This document shows, piece after piece, positions 37,077 to 45,184 of a DNA stretch of 46,169 nucleotides. How positions within the stretch are numbered: the first letter of the stretch is position 1; the number at the start of each line of letters is the position of its first letter. The stretch is taken from NCBI GenBank assembly GCA_036806345.1, contig DAIROT010000012.1:1-46169 (forward strand), given 5' to 3'. The position numbers were made by a program, and so were the translations under genes. The notes below the pieces were generated by a model. That model was not told where the DNA came from. It made no database searches and was given only the letters and a program-made list of their open reading frames with translations. The DNA is from QHCF01 sp003244275 (GTDB taxonomy: Bacteria; Actinomycetota; Acidimicrobiia; Acidimicrobiales; QHCF01).

Positions 37077-38153
37077 TCACCAGGTTGACCAGCCGCAAGC
37101 CTCTGTCAGTCGGGCCAACGTGGCCGGCAGATCGGCCAGGGAGAAGTGCCGGCGGGCGACGCCGAGGTTGTGGGCGGCCAGCCTGGCCGCGGCCGGGCCA
37201 GCTGGTGGGTTGTGGTCCAGCCAGGAGGCGAGGGCGCCCGGCCGCCCCGCCGGGAACCAGCGAAATCCGAATGCCGCCAGCTCAGCCGCCACCGGATAGC
37301 TCCCAATGGCCAGCGGTCGGCCACAGATGGCGGCCTCCACCGCCGGGTTGCCGAAACCCTCCCAGGTGGAGGGCAGGACCACCACGTCGGCGGCCGCGTA
37401 GGCGCAGGACATCTCCTGGATGGGGTCTCGACGAACCGGACACCTGGCTTGGGCCACCAAGTTGGCCAGGATCGGGCCGTACCCCTCCTCGGCCGGTCCC
37501 GACAGCCAGTAGGTGGCGCCCAGGGCCGCGGCCAGGGACAGGCCGGCGGGGACGTTCTTGCGGCCTATGGCGCGCGTGGGCTGGAGGACCAGGCGCTGGC
37601 CCGGATCCACCCCCAGGGTCCGGCGCACCGTTTGGGCGGTGGCTGGGCTGACTGGGGGCGGGCTGGTGTCGAAGCGGTTTCGTACTGTCGTAGCCCGGAT
37701 CCCCCAGGTCGCCAGCTGACGCCGGCTCAGGTCGTTGACTGTCACGTGGGTCCACGCCCGATCGGTGGGAGGGGGGCCCAGATGAGCCAGCTGAGCTCGC
37801 TGCCAGGACAGGTCGTGGTGGCGGAGAATGGCTGGACGGCCCCTCAGAGCGCCGGCCACCACCGCCGAGGCGGGCGGATTGAGGGGCAGGGAGCACAGGT
37901 TCTCCACCACCACCAGGTCGGCGGGAGCGAGAGCGTCGGTGACCTCACCTGCGGTCGGAGCCTCACCTGCGGTCGGAGCCTCGCCGGCGCTGGGCGCCTC
38001 GGTGGCGGGAATGGCCAGGCCGGGAAGGAGCACGTCCGCCTGGCCAGTGCCGGCGACCGTGAAGGTGTCGAAGCCCAGGACGACGAGGGCTCCCAGCCAC
38101 TTGGACGCTTCCACGGATACGCCGTCGGCACCTCCCAGGCGAAACGAGATCAC
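37077..38153 (-). CDS. glycosyltransferase, GT4-like
   Basis: A 358-residue GT-B type glycosyltransferase. The N-terminal Rossmann half (about 1-175) is weakly conserved and contains a three-copy EAPTAG repeat. The C-terminal half has QPTRAIGRKNVPAGL, typical of the sugar-nucleotide-binding lobe of GT4 enzymes, then AYAAADVVVLPSTWEGFGNPAVEAAICGRPL, with the conserved Glu of the E-x7-E type region. It is divergent from the GDP-mannose 4,6-dehydratase gene, so a fucose- or rhamnose-type sugar donor is a reasonable guess. GTG at 38153 is the start, with 37 bp to the divergent ATG. Confidence 0.8.
   Translation of the reverse strand: MISFRLGGADGVSVEASKWLGALVVLGFDTFTVAGTGQADVLLPGLAIPATEAPSAGEAPTAGEAPTAGEVTDALAPADLVVVENLCSLPLNPPASAVVAGALRGRPAILRHHDLSWQRAQLAHLGPPPTDRAWTHVTVNDLSRRQLATWGIRATTVRNRFDTSPPPVSPATAQTVRRTLGVDPGQRLVLQPTRAIGRKNVPAGLSLAAALGATYWLSGPAEEGYGPILANLVAQARCPVRRDPIQEMSCAYAAADVVVLPSTWEGFGNPAVEAAICGRPLAIGSYPVAAELAAFGFRWFPAGRPGALASWLDHNPPAGPAAARLAAHNLGVARRHFSLADLPATLARLTEACGWSTW
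37944..37997. repeat. three 18-bp repeats inside the glycosyltransferase gene
   Basis: CTCACCTGCGGTCGGAGC occurs at 37944-37961 and 37962-37979, with a diverged third unit at 37980-37997. On the coding strand they encode EAPSAG-EAPTAG-EAPTAG. Confidence 0.9.
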
Positions 38154-38190
38154 GGCGGCGGTGGGTATGGGCGGAGGCTACCGTCGGACG

Positions 38191-39162
38191 ATGGCCAAGC
38201 GCGCTCTGATCACCGGCATCACCGGACAGGACGGTTCCTACCTGGCGGAGTTCCTCCTCGGACAGGACTACGAGGTGGTGGGGATGATCCGGCGCAGCAG
38301 CACGCTCAATTTCGAGCGCATCGCCCACATACAGGACCGCCTCACCCTGGTGGCCGGGGATCTGCTCGATGAGGTGTCGATGATCAACCTGTTGCGGGAG
38401 CAACGGCCCCAGGAGGTCTACAACCTGGCCGCCCAGTCGTTCGTGCAGACGTCGTGGGGTCAGCCGGTGCTCACCGGCGAGACGACCGCCCTGGGCGTCA
38501 CTCGGATGCTCGACGCCATCCGCATCGTGGATCCCGAGGTCCGCTTCTACCAGGCCAGCTCCAGCGAGATGTTCGGCAAGGTCCAGGAGGTCCCCCAGCG
38601 GGAGACCACCTCGTTCTACCCTCGCAGCCCCTATGGCGTGGCCAAGCTGTATGGCCACTGGATCACCGTCAACTACCGCGAGAGCTACGGCCTGCACGCC
38701 TCATCGGGAATCCTGTTCAACCACGAGAGCCCTCGGCGAGGCCTGGAGTTCGTAACCCGCAAGGTCACTTACGCAGTGGCCCGGATCCGGGCCGGCCTGG
38801 AGCGGACCCTGGCGTTGGGGAACCTGGATGCCCAGCGGGACTGGGGTTATGCGCCTGACTATGTCCGGGCCATGTGGCTGATGCTGTCTCAGGATCAGCC
38901 CGGCGACTACGTGGTGGCAACCGGCGAGACTCACTCGGTGCGCGACCTTTGCCAGTTGGCCTTCGCCTGTGCCGGGCTCGAGTACCGCGATCACGTGGTG
39001 GTGGACGAGCGCTTCATCCGACCGGCTGAGGTCGACCTGCTGGTGGGGGATGCCTCCAAGGCGGTGGCCACCCTCGGATGGCAGAGGGAGATCGACTTCC
39101 CGGGGTTGGTGGCCGCCATGGTGGAGTCCGACATCAAGCTGGTCGAGCACCAGCAGCGATAG
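38191..39162 (+). CDS. gmd: GDP-mannose 4,6-dehydratase
   Basis: A 323-residue short-chain dehydrogenase/reductase family enzyme converting GDP-mannose to GDP-4-keto-6-deoxymannose, the precursor of GDP-fucose, GDP-rhamnose and related sugars. The NADP motif is ITGITGQDGSYLAE, then YNLAAQSFVQTSW, the catalytic SSSEMFGK (Ser/Glu) and YPRSPYGVAKLYGHW (Tyr148, Lys152), and LFNHESPRRGLEFVTRKV. LGNLDAQRDWGYAPDYVRAMW is a strong Gmd signature. ATG at 38191 is used. No epimerase/reductase for the next step lies in the window. It is divergent from the glycosyltransferase gene. Confidence 0.93.
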   Translation: MAKRALITGITGQDGSYLAEFLLGQDYEVVGMIRRSSTLNFERIAHIQDRLTLVAGDLLDEVSMINLLREQRPQEVYNLAAQSFVQTSWGQPVLTGETTALGVTRMLDAIRIVDPEVRFYQASSSEMFGKVQEVPQRETTSFYPRSPYGVAKLYGHWITVNYRESYGLHASSGILFNHESPRRGLEFVTRKVTYAVARIRAGLERTLALGNLDAQRDWGYAPDYVRAMWLMLSQDQPGDYVVATGETHSVRDLCQLAFACAGLEYRDHVVVDERFIRPAEVDLLVGDASKAVATLGWQREIDFPGLVAAMVESDIKLVEHQQR

Positions 39163-39163
39163 T

Positions 39164-39204
39164 GCGCCCGGCCTTCCCCGGCACCCTGGCTGGCCGGCCG
39201 GCGC
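39164..39204. terminator. imperfect hairpin between convergent gmd and sortase genes
   Basis: GCGCCCGGCC (39164-39173) pairs with GGCCGGCGC (39196-39204) with one bulge, spanning the 42-bp convergent spacer. It could serve both genes; no T-run. Confidence 0.35.
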
Positions 39205-40230
39205 TCAGTACTGGGCTGGTAGCAGGGGGCTCAGGGCCCTGAAGAAGAAGAAGAGCACGGCCAGGAATGGCAGCGCCCCCACTGCGTAGGCGGCAGCCCG
39301 GTGGAGGCGGCTGTATCGGTTCCTGGCCACCAGCCAGGCCAGCAGGCCAACCGCGGTGAGACCGAGGCCCCAGCCCACCACTGGGAGCAACGGCCCCTGC
39401 CGCGCGACCAGGGTGGGACCTGACAGGCCGGCGGACGCCAATGCCGTCCGGTGGGCCGCCACCGCGGTCGGCGGCGGGGCCGGAGCCGGGCGGCTGACCA
39501 TGGTGGCCACCACCACCATGCGTTGAGAGGCGCTGAAGCGGGGATTGCAGGTGGTCAGGGTGAGCTCATTGCCCGTCGAGGGATTGAGCACCGCCACGTC
39601 GGAAGGGTCGACGATCGTGGTGTTGGCCACGTCGTACTCGAAATTGCCCTGGGGGGTGGTGACGTAGATCGGGTCGCCGGGGTTCAGCTCGTTGAGCCGG
39701 TAGAAAGGCGCCGCATAGGTGGTGCGGTGGCCGGCCACCGCCGCGTTGCCGGGCTGGCCGAGCAGGGCGGTGTTGGGGTAGTGCCCTGGGCCCGCCTTCA
39801 GCTGGGCCTCCCCGACCCCTTCGACCACCACCTTGTCCAGGCCGATCTTGGGGATGCGCATGGACGCCACTGGGTCGCCGACGCCAGGCGGCGGACCGGG
39901 GAGGACAGGTGCTGGTTGGTCGGCGCCCGGCAGAGTGCTCGACGGGCTGGCGGGCACAGTCGTCGCCGGATGGGCGTTGAGCTGGTGGCTGAACGTCTGG
40001 CGCAGAGCCGTCTGACTGTTGACCTCGGCCAGGTTGGTCCCGAACAGCTGATACACGACGAACAGCAACAACAACAGGCCGGAACCGATCAGGCTCCGCC
40101 CCGTGCCCCCGAGGAGCCGCCTGCTCAGGCTGGTGGGCCGCCGGCGCCTCGGAGCCGTCGGCCGCCGGCGGTGGCGACCCTGCCGCTTGGAATTCTGAGC
40201 CTCGGGGCTTCTACGATGGACCAACGCCAT
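39205..40230 (-). CDS. class E-like sortase
   Basis: About 341 residues: an Arg-rich cytoplasmic head of about 40 residues, a transmembrane helix (SLIGSGLLLLLFVVYQLFG), a Pro/Ser linker, the sortase domain (about 130-255) and a second hydrophobic C-terminal region with two helices. Catalytic residues: AGHRTTY (His), TLTTCNP (Cys) and SASQRMVV (Arg). Sortases of this kind anchor surface proteins or assemble pili, recognising LAxTG-like signals. No substrate gene is seen here. The start ATG (40230-40228) overlaps the divergent ccmA ATG (40229-40231) on the opposite strand; TTG at 40224 is an alternative. Confidence 0.87.
   Translation of the reverse strand: MALVHRRSPEAQNSKRQGRHRRRPTAPRRRRPTSLSRRLLGGTGRSLIGSGLLLLLFVVYQLFGTNLAEVNSQTALRQTFSHQLNAHPATTVPASPSSTLPGADQPAPVLPGPPPGVGDPVASMRIPKIGLDKVVVEGVGEAQLKAGPGHYPNTALLGQPGNAAVAGHRTTYAAPFYRLNELNPGDPIYVTTPQGNFEYDVANTTIVDPSDVAVLNPSTGNELTLTTCNPRFSASQRMVVVATMVSRPAPAPPPTAVAAHRTALASAGLSGPTLVARQGPLLPVVGWGLGLTAVGLLAWLVARNRYSRLHRAAAYAVGALPFLAVLFFFFRALSPLLPAQY
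40187..40217 (+). promoter_or_regulatory. possible promoter of the ccm operon inside the sortase gene
   Basis: TTGGAA (40187-40192), a 19-bp spacer and TACGAT (40212-40217), ending 11 bases before the ccmA ATG. This spacing would give a very short leader or a leaderless transcript. It is a weak match in GC-rich coding sequence. Confidence 0.3.
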
Positions 40231-40930
40231 GGCCGCAGCCATCCACTTCCGCAATGCCGTCGCCCTGTCCGGGCGGTTCCCCGCGCTGTCCGGCGTCGAT
40301 GTGGAAGTCGATCCGGGTGAGGTGGTCCTGGTCGAGGGACCCAATGGCGCCGGCAAGACCAGCTTGCTGCGGGCCTGTGCCGGGCTGCTGGCCGTGGTGG
40401 ACGGCGAGGCCGAGGTGCTGGGCCACAACCTGCGCAGCGACCGGCGGTCGATTCGGCGCAAGGTTGGCATGCTGGGCCACGCTAGCTTCCTCTATGACGA
40501 TCTCAGCGTCATCGAGAATCTGGTATTCGCCCTCCGAGCGGCGCGGCTGCCCGTTGGTGGTCTGAGGCCGGTCATGGATCGACTTGGCCTGGGCGGCCGC
40601 TTGGCCGATACCAGGGTGGGGTCTTTGTCGGCTGGTCAACGCCGACGGGTGGCGTTGGCTGTGCTGGTCGCTCGGGCGCCAGTCCTGTGGCTGCTCGATG
40701 AGCCCCACGCCGGCCTGGACGAGTCGGGGCGGGACATCCTCGACGAATTGGTGCACGAGGCGGTCGACGGGGGCGCCACCGTGATGCTGGCCTCTCATGA
40801 GCCGGACCGGGCCGGGGCCCTGGCTCACCGGGTGGTGAGGATGGCCGGAGGGTGCGTAGTCGGCCTCTCGGTCCCCGGCCCACGTCTTGCGGTCCCCGGC
40901 CCACGTCTGGGGCAAGTCCATGTGGCGTGA
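40229..40930 (+). CDS. ccmA: haem exporter ATP-binding subunit CcmA
   Basis: A 233-residue ABC ATPase of cytochrome c maturation System I. Walker A is EGPNGAGKTSLLR, the signature SLSAGQRRRVALAVL, Walker B VLWLLDEPHAGLD and the switch His in LASHEPDR. With CcmB it releases haem-loaded CcmE from CcmC. The C-terminus carries a small duplication (VPGPRLAVPGPRL) at 40871-40908 and overlaps ccmB by 11 bp. ATG at 40229 overlaps the divergent sortase start, and no Shine-Dalgarno box is visible. Confidence 0.9.
   Translation: MAAAIHFRNAVALSGRFPALSGVDVEVDPGEVVLVEGPNGAGKTSLLRACAGLLAVVDGEAEVLGHNLRSDRRSIRRKVGMLGHASFLYDDLSVIENLVFALRAARLPVGGLRPVMDRLGLGGRLADTRVGSLSAGQRRRVALAVLVARAPVLWLLDEPHAGLDESGRDILDELVHEAVDGGATVMLASHEPDRAGALAHRVVRMAGGCVVGLSVPGPRLAVPGPRLGQVHVA
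40871..40908. repeat. 21-bp tandem duplication at the ccmA 3' end
   Basis: GTCCCCGGCCCACGTCT occurs at 40871-40887 and 40892-40908, spaced 21 bp, encoding a duplicated VPGPRL just before the ccmA stop and the ccmB start. Confidence 0.88.
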
Positions 40931-41588
40931 CGCCCTGGTGGTGGCGGGCAAGGACCTGCGGGTGGAGGCCCGTTCCCGGGTGGCTACCAACCAGGTGGTC
41001 CCCTTCGCTCTGCTGGTCCTGGTCCTCTTCGCCTTCGCCCTCGGCCCGGACCGGCGTGTGCTCTCTCAGGCGGCGGCCGGACTGTTGTGGGTGGCGGTGC
41101 TGTTCTCCGCCGTCCTGGCCGTGCAGCGCAGCTTCGCCCTGGAGGCCGCCGACTCGGCGAGGGACGGCCTTCGCCTCTCCGGGCTCGATCCCGCCGGCAT
41201 CTTCCTCGGCAAGGCAGGGGCGGTGGCGGCCCAGTTGCTGGTCCTGGAGGTCATCCTGGCTGGGGCGGCCGTGGTGCTCTACGATGCCCATCTCCATGGT
41301 GGCCTGATGTTGGTGGCCACCTGCCTGGCCGCCACCGTGGGCCTGGCCGCGGCCGGTACGGTCTATGCGGCCATGGCCGCCGGTCTGAGAGTTCGCGAGA
41401 CCCTGCTGCCGCTGCTGTTGATGCCGGTCGTGGCCCCCGTCCTGCTGGCTGCCACCAAGGCCTGGCAGGCCGGTCTGGCCGGAGTCCCGGCTAAGGGTGA
41501 GCCCTGGCTGCAGCTGCTGGCCGTGTTCGCCGTCGTCTACGTGACCTTGGGCCTGCTCACCTTTGGCGCCCTGTTGGAGGAGTCGTGA
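40920..41588 (+). CDS. ccmB: haem exporter membrane subunit CcmB
   Basis: A 222-residue permease with about six hydrophobic helices, including FALLVLVLFAFALG and LLLMPVVAPVLLAATKA. Conserved CcmB features include the opening RDALVVAGKDLRVEARSR and the FALEAADSARDGLRLSGLDPAGIFLGK loop. It pairs with CcmA to form the ABC complex acting on haem-CcmE. ATG at 40920 overlaps the ccmA end; the stop overlaps the ccmC GTG (GTGA). Confidence 0.9.
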   Translation: MWRDALVVAGKDLRVEARSRVATNQVVPFALLVLVLFAFALGPDRRVLSQAAAGLLWVAVLFSAVLAVQRSFALEAADSARDGLRLSGLDPAGIFLGKAGAVAAQLLVLEVILAGAAVVLYDAHLHGGLMLVATCLAATVGLAAAGTVYAAMAAGLRVRETLLPLLLMPVVAPVLLAATKAWQAGLAGVPAKGEPWLQLLAVFAVVYVTLGLLTFGALLEES

Positions 41589-42448
41589 CCACTACCACGC
41601 CCACCACCGGTCGCACCGCTGCCGATCAGGAGCTCATCCGGGCCGGGACGGTCGATCCATCATCCCATCAGACCCAGCTGGGGCCTTCGAGGCGAGGCCC
41701 CGGCAGGCGAGGCTCTGGGTCGAGGACCTGGCGATCCTGGGTCCCCCCGTCGCTGGGCCTGGCCGCCCTGGTCTCCCTGGCTGGCACCGTGGTGCTGGGA
41801 TTGTGGCTCACACCCCCCGACGTGTTCCAGGGCAACCTGGTGCGCCTTATCTATGTTCACCCGCCGGTTGCCTGGGTGGCCTACCTGGCCTTCGGCGTCA
41901 CCACCCTGGCCAGCCTGGCCTACCTCTGGCCCCGGACGAGGGATCCGCGCTGGGACCACCTGGCTGGGGCATCGGCTGAGATCGGTGTCGTCTTCTCCGT
42001 GCTCACCCTGGCCACCGGCTCGATCTGGGGACGGCCGACGTGGGGCGTTTGGTGGACCTGGGACGCCCGGCTCACCACCACCGCCATCCTGGCGGTGCTC
42101 TACCTCGGCTATCTGGCCCTGCGGCGGGTGCCCGCCGACGGCGGTACTGGAGCTCGACGCTGTGCGGTAGCCGCCCTGCTGGCCTTTGCCGACGTGCCCA
42201 TCAGCTACCTGTCCGTGTACTGGTGGAACACCCTGCACCAGACCGGCACTGTCCTCAATCCCCAGGGCCAGACGCACATTCACGGGTCGATGGCCTGGAC
42301 CATGCTCCTGGGCTTCTGTGGGTTCACGCTGCTCTACTCCTGGCTCCTCCTCCATCGTTACCGGGTGGAGGCAGCCGGGGCGGCGGTAGGTGACCGCAAC
42401 CTGGAGCTGGCCCTGGCTGAGCGTCGGGCGGAGGCCGTCACCCCGTGA
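41585..42448 (+). CDS. ccmC: haem handling protein CcmC
   Basis: A 287-residue membrane protein that transfers haem to CcmE. The tryptophan-rich WWD haem motif is WGRPTWGVWWTWDARLT. Flanking histidine regions are VHPPVAWVAYLAFG and NTLHQTGT, and about six helices are present. It is longer than proteobacterial CcmC owing to an N-terminal hydrophilic stretch of about 50 residues rich in Arg/Ser/Pro. GTG at 41585 overlaps the ccmB stop; the stop overlaps ccmD (GTGA). Confidence 0.93.
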   Translation: MTTTTPTTGRTAADQELIRAGTVDPSSHQTQLGPSRRGPGRRGSGSRTWRSWVPPSLGLAALVSLAGTVVLGLWLTPPDVFQGNLVRLIYVHPPVAWVAYLAFGVTTLASLAYLWPRTRDPRWDHLAGASAEIGVVFSVLTLATGSIWGRPTWGVWWTWDARLTTTAILAVLYLGYLALRRVPADGGTGARRCAVAALLAFADVPISYLSVYWWNTLHQTGTVLNPQGQTHIHGSMAWTMLLGFCGFTLLYSWLLLHRYRVEAAGAAVGDRNLELALAERRAEAVTP

Positions 42449-42639
42449 GCGGCTATGTGGATGCCGGCTACAGCCTGGTGGGGGTCGTCCTGGCTGGCTA
42501 TTCCCTGCGGGTAGTCCTTCGCAGTCGGGCGTTGGCGTCCGAGCTGCCGGCCCAACCCAACCGGGACGCCGAGGCAATGTCAGCCCAGGCAATGTCAGCC
42601 GAGGCAATGCCGGCGGACGAGCGCCAGGTGAGCTCGTGA
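42445..42639 (+). CDS. ccmD: CcmD-like small membrane protein
   Basis: A 64-residue protein with one helix (VDAGYSLVGVVLAGYSLRVVL) and a hydrophilic C-terminus that contains three AMSAQ/AMSAE/AMPAD repeats. Size, topology and position between ccmC and ccmE fit CcmD, which helps release holo-CcmE from the CcmABC complex; sequence conservation in CcmD is low. GTG 42445 and the downstream GTG 42636 are both GTGA overlaps. Confidence 0.78.
   Translation: MSGYVDAGYSLVGVVLAGYSLRVVLRSRALASELPAQPNRDAEAMSAQAMSAEAMPADERQVSS
42571..42615. repeat. three 15-bp repeats at the ccmD 3' end
   Basis: GAGGCAATGTCAGCC (42571-42585), CAGGCAATGTCAGCC (42586-42600) and GAGGCAATGCCGGCG (42601-42615) lie just before the ccmD/ccmE junction. 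Confidence 0.9.
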
Positions 42640-43127
42640 TCGACCAGTCAGTGGATCTCACCACTGAGACCAGCCGTGCCCCCCAACGCCCGGGTGGGAC
42701 CGGAGGGGGGGGACGACGGCGGCTGTGGCTGGCCGGGTTGGTGATCGTGGGCGCCCTCGCTTTTCTGATGGTGAAGGGCCTGGGCAGCTCGCTTGTCTAC
42801 TTCAAGACCGCGGACCAGGCGGTGGCCGCCCGGGGTCAGCTGGGCACCACTGCCTTTCAGATCGAGGGGGTCGTGGTTCCTGGCACCGTCCATCCCACCG
42901 CGGTTGGGGTCGACTTCGTCATCGCCAACCGGGGGGTGAAGGTACCGGTCACCAACCAGGGATCACCCCCCCAGCTCTTCCAACCCAACGTCCCCGTAGT
43001 CCTGGTTGGTCATTTCGAGGGCCCGGGCAATCACTACCTGAGTGACCAGATCATGGTCAAGCACTCAGCCAACTACGTGGCCCAGCATCCTGGGCGGGTA
43101 ACCGCGCCCGACGGTTCGCTGCGTTGA
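42636..43127 (+). CDS. ccmE: haem chaperone CcmE
   Basis: A 163-residue protein with one N-terminal helix (WLAGLVIVGALAFLMV) and an OB-fold domain. The haem-binding HxxxY motif is intact: MVKHSANYV, His143 and Tyr147. The covalent haem intermediate is carried here before transfer to CcmF. A Gly-rich basic stretch precedes the helix. GTG at 42636 overlaps the ccmD stop, and its TGA overlaps the ccmF TTG (TTGA). Confidence 0.92.
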   Translation: MIDQSVDLTTETSRAPQRPGGTGGGGRRRLWLAGLVIVGALAFLMVKGLGSSLVYFKTADQAVAARGQLGTTAFQIEGVVVPGTVHPTAVGVDFVIANRGVKVPVTNQGSPPQLFQPNVPVVLVGHFEGPGNHYLSDQIMVKHSANYVAQHPGRVTAPDGSLR

Positions 43128-45184
43128 ACGGGGCGGTTGGGCGCAGTGCCGTTCTACTCGGCTTCGTGGCGGCCCTGGTTGGTGTGGCTGTCATAGGTAT
43201 CGGCCTCGGCAGGCGTCGCTCCGAGGCCCTGCGCCAGGGCCCGATCTATGCCGGCCTGGTCCTCCTGGGCGCGCTGGTGGCGACCGGGGCCATGGAGCAC
43301 GCCTTCTTGACCCACGACTTCTCCCTTCGCTTCGTGGCCGACAACAACAGCCGCGAGACGCCGCTGCTGTTCACCATCACCGGGATGTGGTCGGCCCTGG
43401 AAGGATCGATCCTGCTCTGGGCGCTGATCCTGGCTGGCTACATGGCCCTGATGGTCTGGCATTTTCGGCGTCGGGTCACGGACCAGCTGGTGGCGTGGGC
43501 CACCCTGGTGACGTTGTCCGTGTCGGCCTTCTTCTTCGGGCTGATGCTGGGCCCGGCCAACCCATTTCGAGCCGTCGGGGGGCTGGTCCCGGCGGACGGG
43601 ACGGGCCCCAACCCGCTGCTCCAGGATCACCCCCTGGTGGCCTTCCATCCGCCTCTGCTTTACCTGGGCATGGTCGGTTTCACCATTCCCTTCGCCCTGG
43701 CCATCGCCGGGCTGGCGACCGGGCGCCTGGGTGACGCCTGGCTGGTCGAGGCCAGGCGCTGGACGTTGTTTGCCTGGGGATTCCTCACCGCCGGGCTGGT
43801 GCTTGGCGCGTGGTGGTCCTACCAGGTGCTCGGTTGGGGTGGCTTCTGGGCCTGGGACCCGGTGGAGAATGCCGCCCTGTTGCCCTGGCTGTGCGGGACG
43901 GCATATCTGCATTCGGCCATGAGCCAAGACCGCCAGGGCTTGTTGCGGGTGTGGAACCTGGCCCTGTTGGTGGCCACCTTCAGCCTCACCATCCTCGGGA
44001 CCTTTCTCACCCGATCGGGAGTGCTGGAGTCGGTCCACTCCTTCTCCAACGGAACGGTGGGCCCGGTGATCCTGGGCTTCTTCGCGGCCGTGGTGGCCGC
44101 GGGCGTGGGCCTGATTGGTTGGCGAGGTGACCGCCTACGGGGCCACGGGCGAATCGACGCGCCGATCTCCCGCCAGGCGGCCTTCCTGGCCAACAACGTG
44201 CTGTTCTCCGCCTTTGCCTTCGTGGTGCTGTTGGGCACCGTCTTCCCGTTGCTGGCCGAGGCGGTCAATGGCAAGAAGATCACGGTGGGACGGCCCTACT
44301 TCGACACCATGACGACGCCGCTCGGGCTGGCCCTGCTCTTTCTCATGGCAGTGGCGCCGGCCCTGCCCTGGCACGGCGCCTCCGGTCAGCTACTGAGGGC
44401 GCGTCTGGTCTGGCCGGCCTGGGCCGCCACCCTGACCGTGCTGGGCTGCGTGGCGTCCGGGTTGCGGGGGCTGGCCACCCTGGCCGCCTTCGGACTGGGG
44501 GCCTTCGCCGGGACCGGCGCTCTGCGCCAGTTGGTGGTGTCCAATCACCTGGCCCGGCGCCGAGGGGAGAAGGTGTGGCAGCGCCTGGGCGACAGGGCCA
44601 ACGGTGGCATGGTGGTCCATCTGGGCGTGGTGGTCATCGCCGTGGCGTTGGCGGCCAGCATGTCGTACGGTCAACGGGGTCAATTTCGACTTGGTCTGGG
44701 GAGGTCGGTCTCCTTCGCCGGTCACACGGTCACCTACCTGGGTACCCACACCGCGGTCCAGCCCAGTCGATCATCGCTGGTAGCCAATCTGCGCATAGAT
44801 GGCGGCGCGACGTATCACCCAGCCATCAGCCAGTTCGGTGCCGACACCCAGGGGATCGGCACCCCGTCGGTGGACAGCGGTCTGACCGGCGACGTGTATG
44901 TCACCTTGATCGACGGCCCGCAGTCGGGCAGTGGCCCGGCAACCATCGGTGTGGTGGTGCAGCCGCTCGTCATGTGGCTGTGGATCGGAGGAGCAATCAT
45001 GGCTCTGGGCACCCTCATGGCAGCCGTACCGGGCCGTCGCCGACGGCGCGAGGAGGCCGTGACGGCCAGGGCCCTCGTGCCGGCAGAGCCGGTCGTGCCT
45101 GCCAGCCCCGCCATCGCCATCGGCGAGGCGCCTTCGTTGCCCGAAGGGTCGCCACCCGGGGATCCTGTCGGCATCCAGCGGTGA
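43124..45184 (+). CDS. ccmF: cytochrome c haem lyase subunit CcmF
   Basis: A 686-residue membrane protein with about fifteen helices, attaching haem to apocytochrome c. The WWD motif WGGFWAWDPVENAALLPWL is complete, with flanking histidines in HPLVAFHPPLLYLGMVGF and AYLHSAM, and TFLTRSGVLESVHSF is another CcmF hallmark. TTG at 43124 overlaps the ccmE stop. The C-terminal tail of about 50 residues is Pro/Ala-rich and not part of the family core. The stop overlaps the next gene as GTGA. Confidence 0.95.
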   Translation: MNGAVGRSAVLLGFVAALVGVAVIGIGLGRRRSEALRQGPIYAGLVLLGALVATGAMEHAFLTHDFSLRFVADNNSRETPLLFTITGMWSALEGSILLWALILAGYMALMVWHFRRRVTDQLVAWATLVTLSVSAFFFGLMLGPANPFRAVGGLVPADGTGPNPLLQDHPLVAFHPPLLYLGMVGFTIPFALAIAGLATGRLGDAWLVEARRWTLFAWGFLTAGLVLGAWWSYQVLGWGGFWAWDPVENAALLPWLCGTAYLHSAMSQDRQGLLRVWNLALLVATFSLTILGTFLTRSGVLESVHSFSNGTVGPVILGFFAAVVAAGVGLIGWRGDRLRGHGRIDAPISRQAAFLANNVLFSAFAFVVLLGTVFPLLAEAVNGKKITVGRPYFDTMTTPLGLALLFLMAVAPALPWHGASGQLLRARLVWPAWAATLTVLGCVASGLRGLATLAAFGLGAFAGTGALRQLVVSNHLARRRGEKVWQRLGDRANGGMVVHLGVVVIAVALAASMSYGQRGQFRLGLGRSVSFAGHTVTYLGTHTAVQPSRSSLVANLRIDGGATYHPAISQFGADTQGIGTPSVDSGLTGDVYVTLIDGPQSGSGPATIGVVVQPLVMWLWIGGAIMALGTLMAAVPGRRRRREEAVTARALVPAEPVVPASPAIAIGEAPSLPEGSPPGDPVGIQR

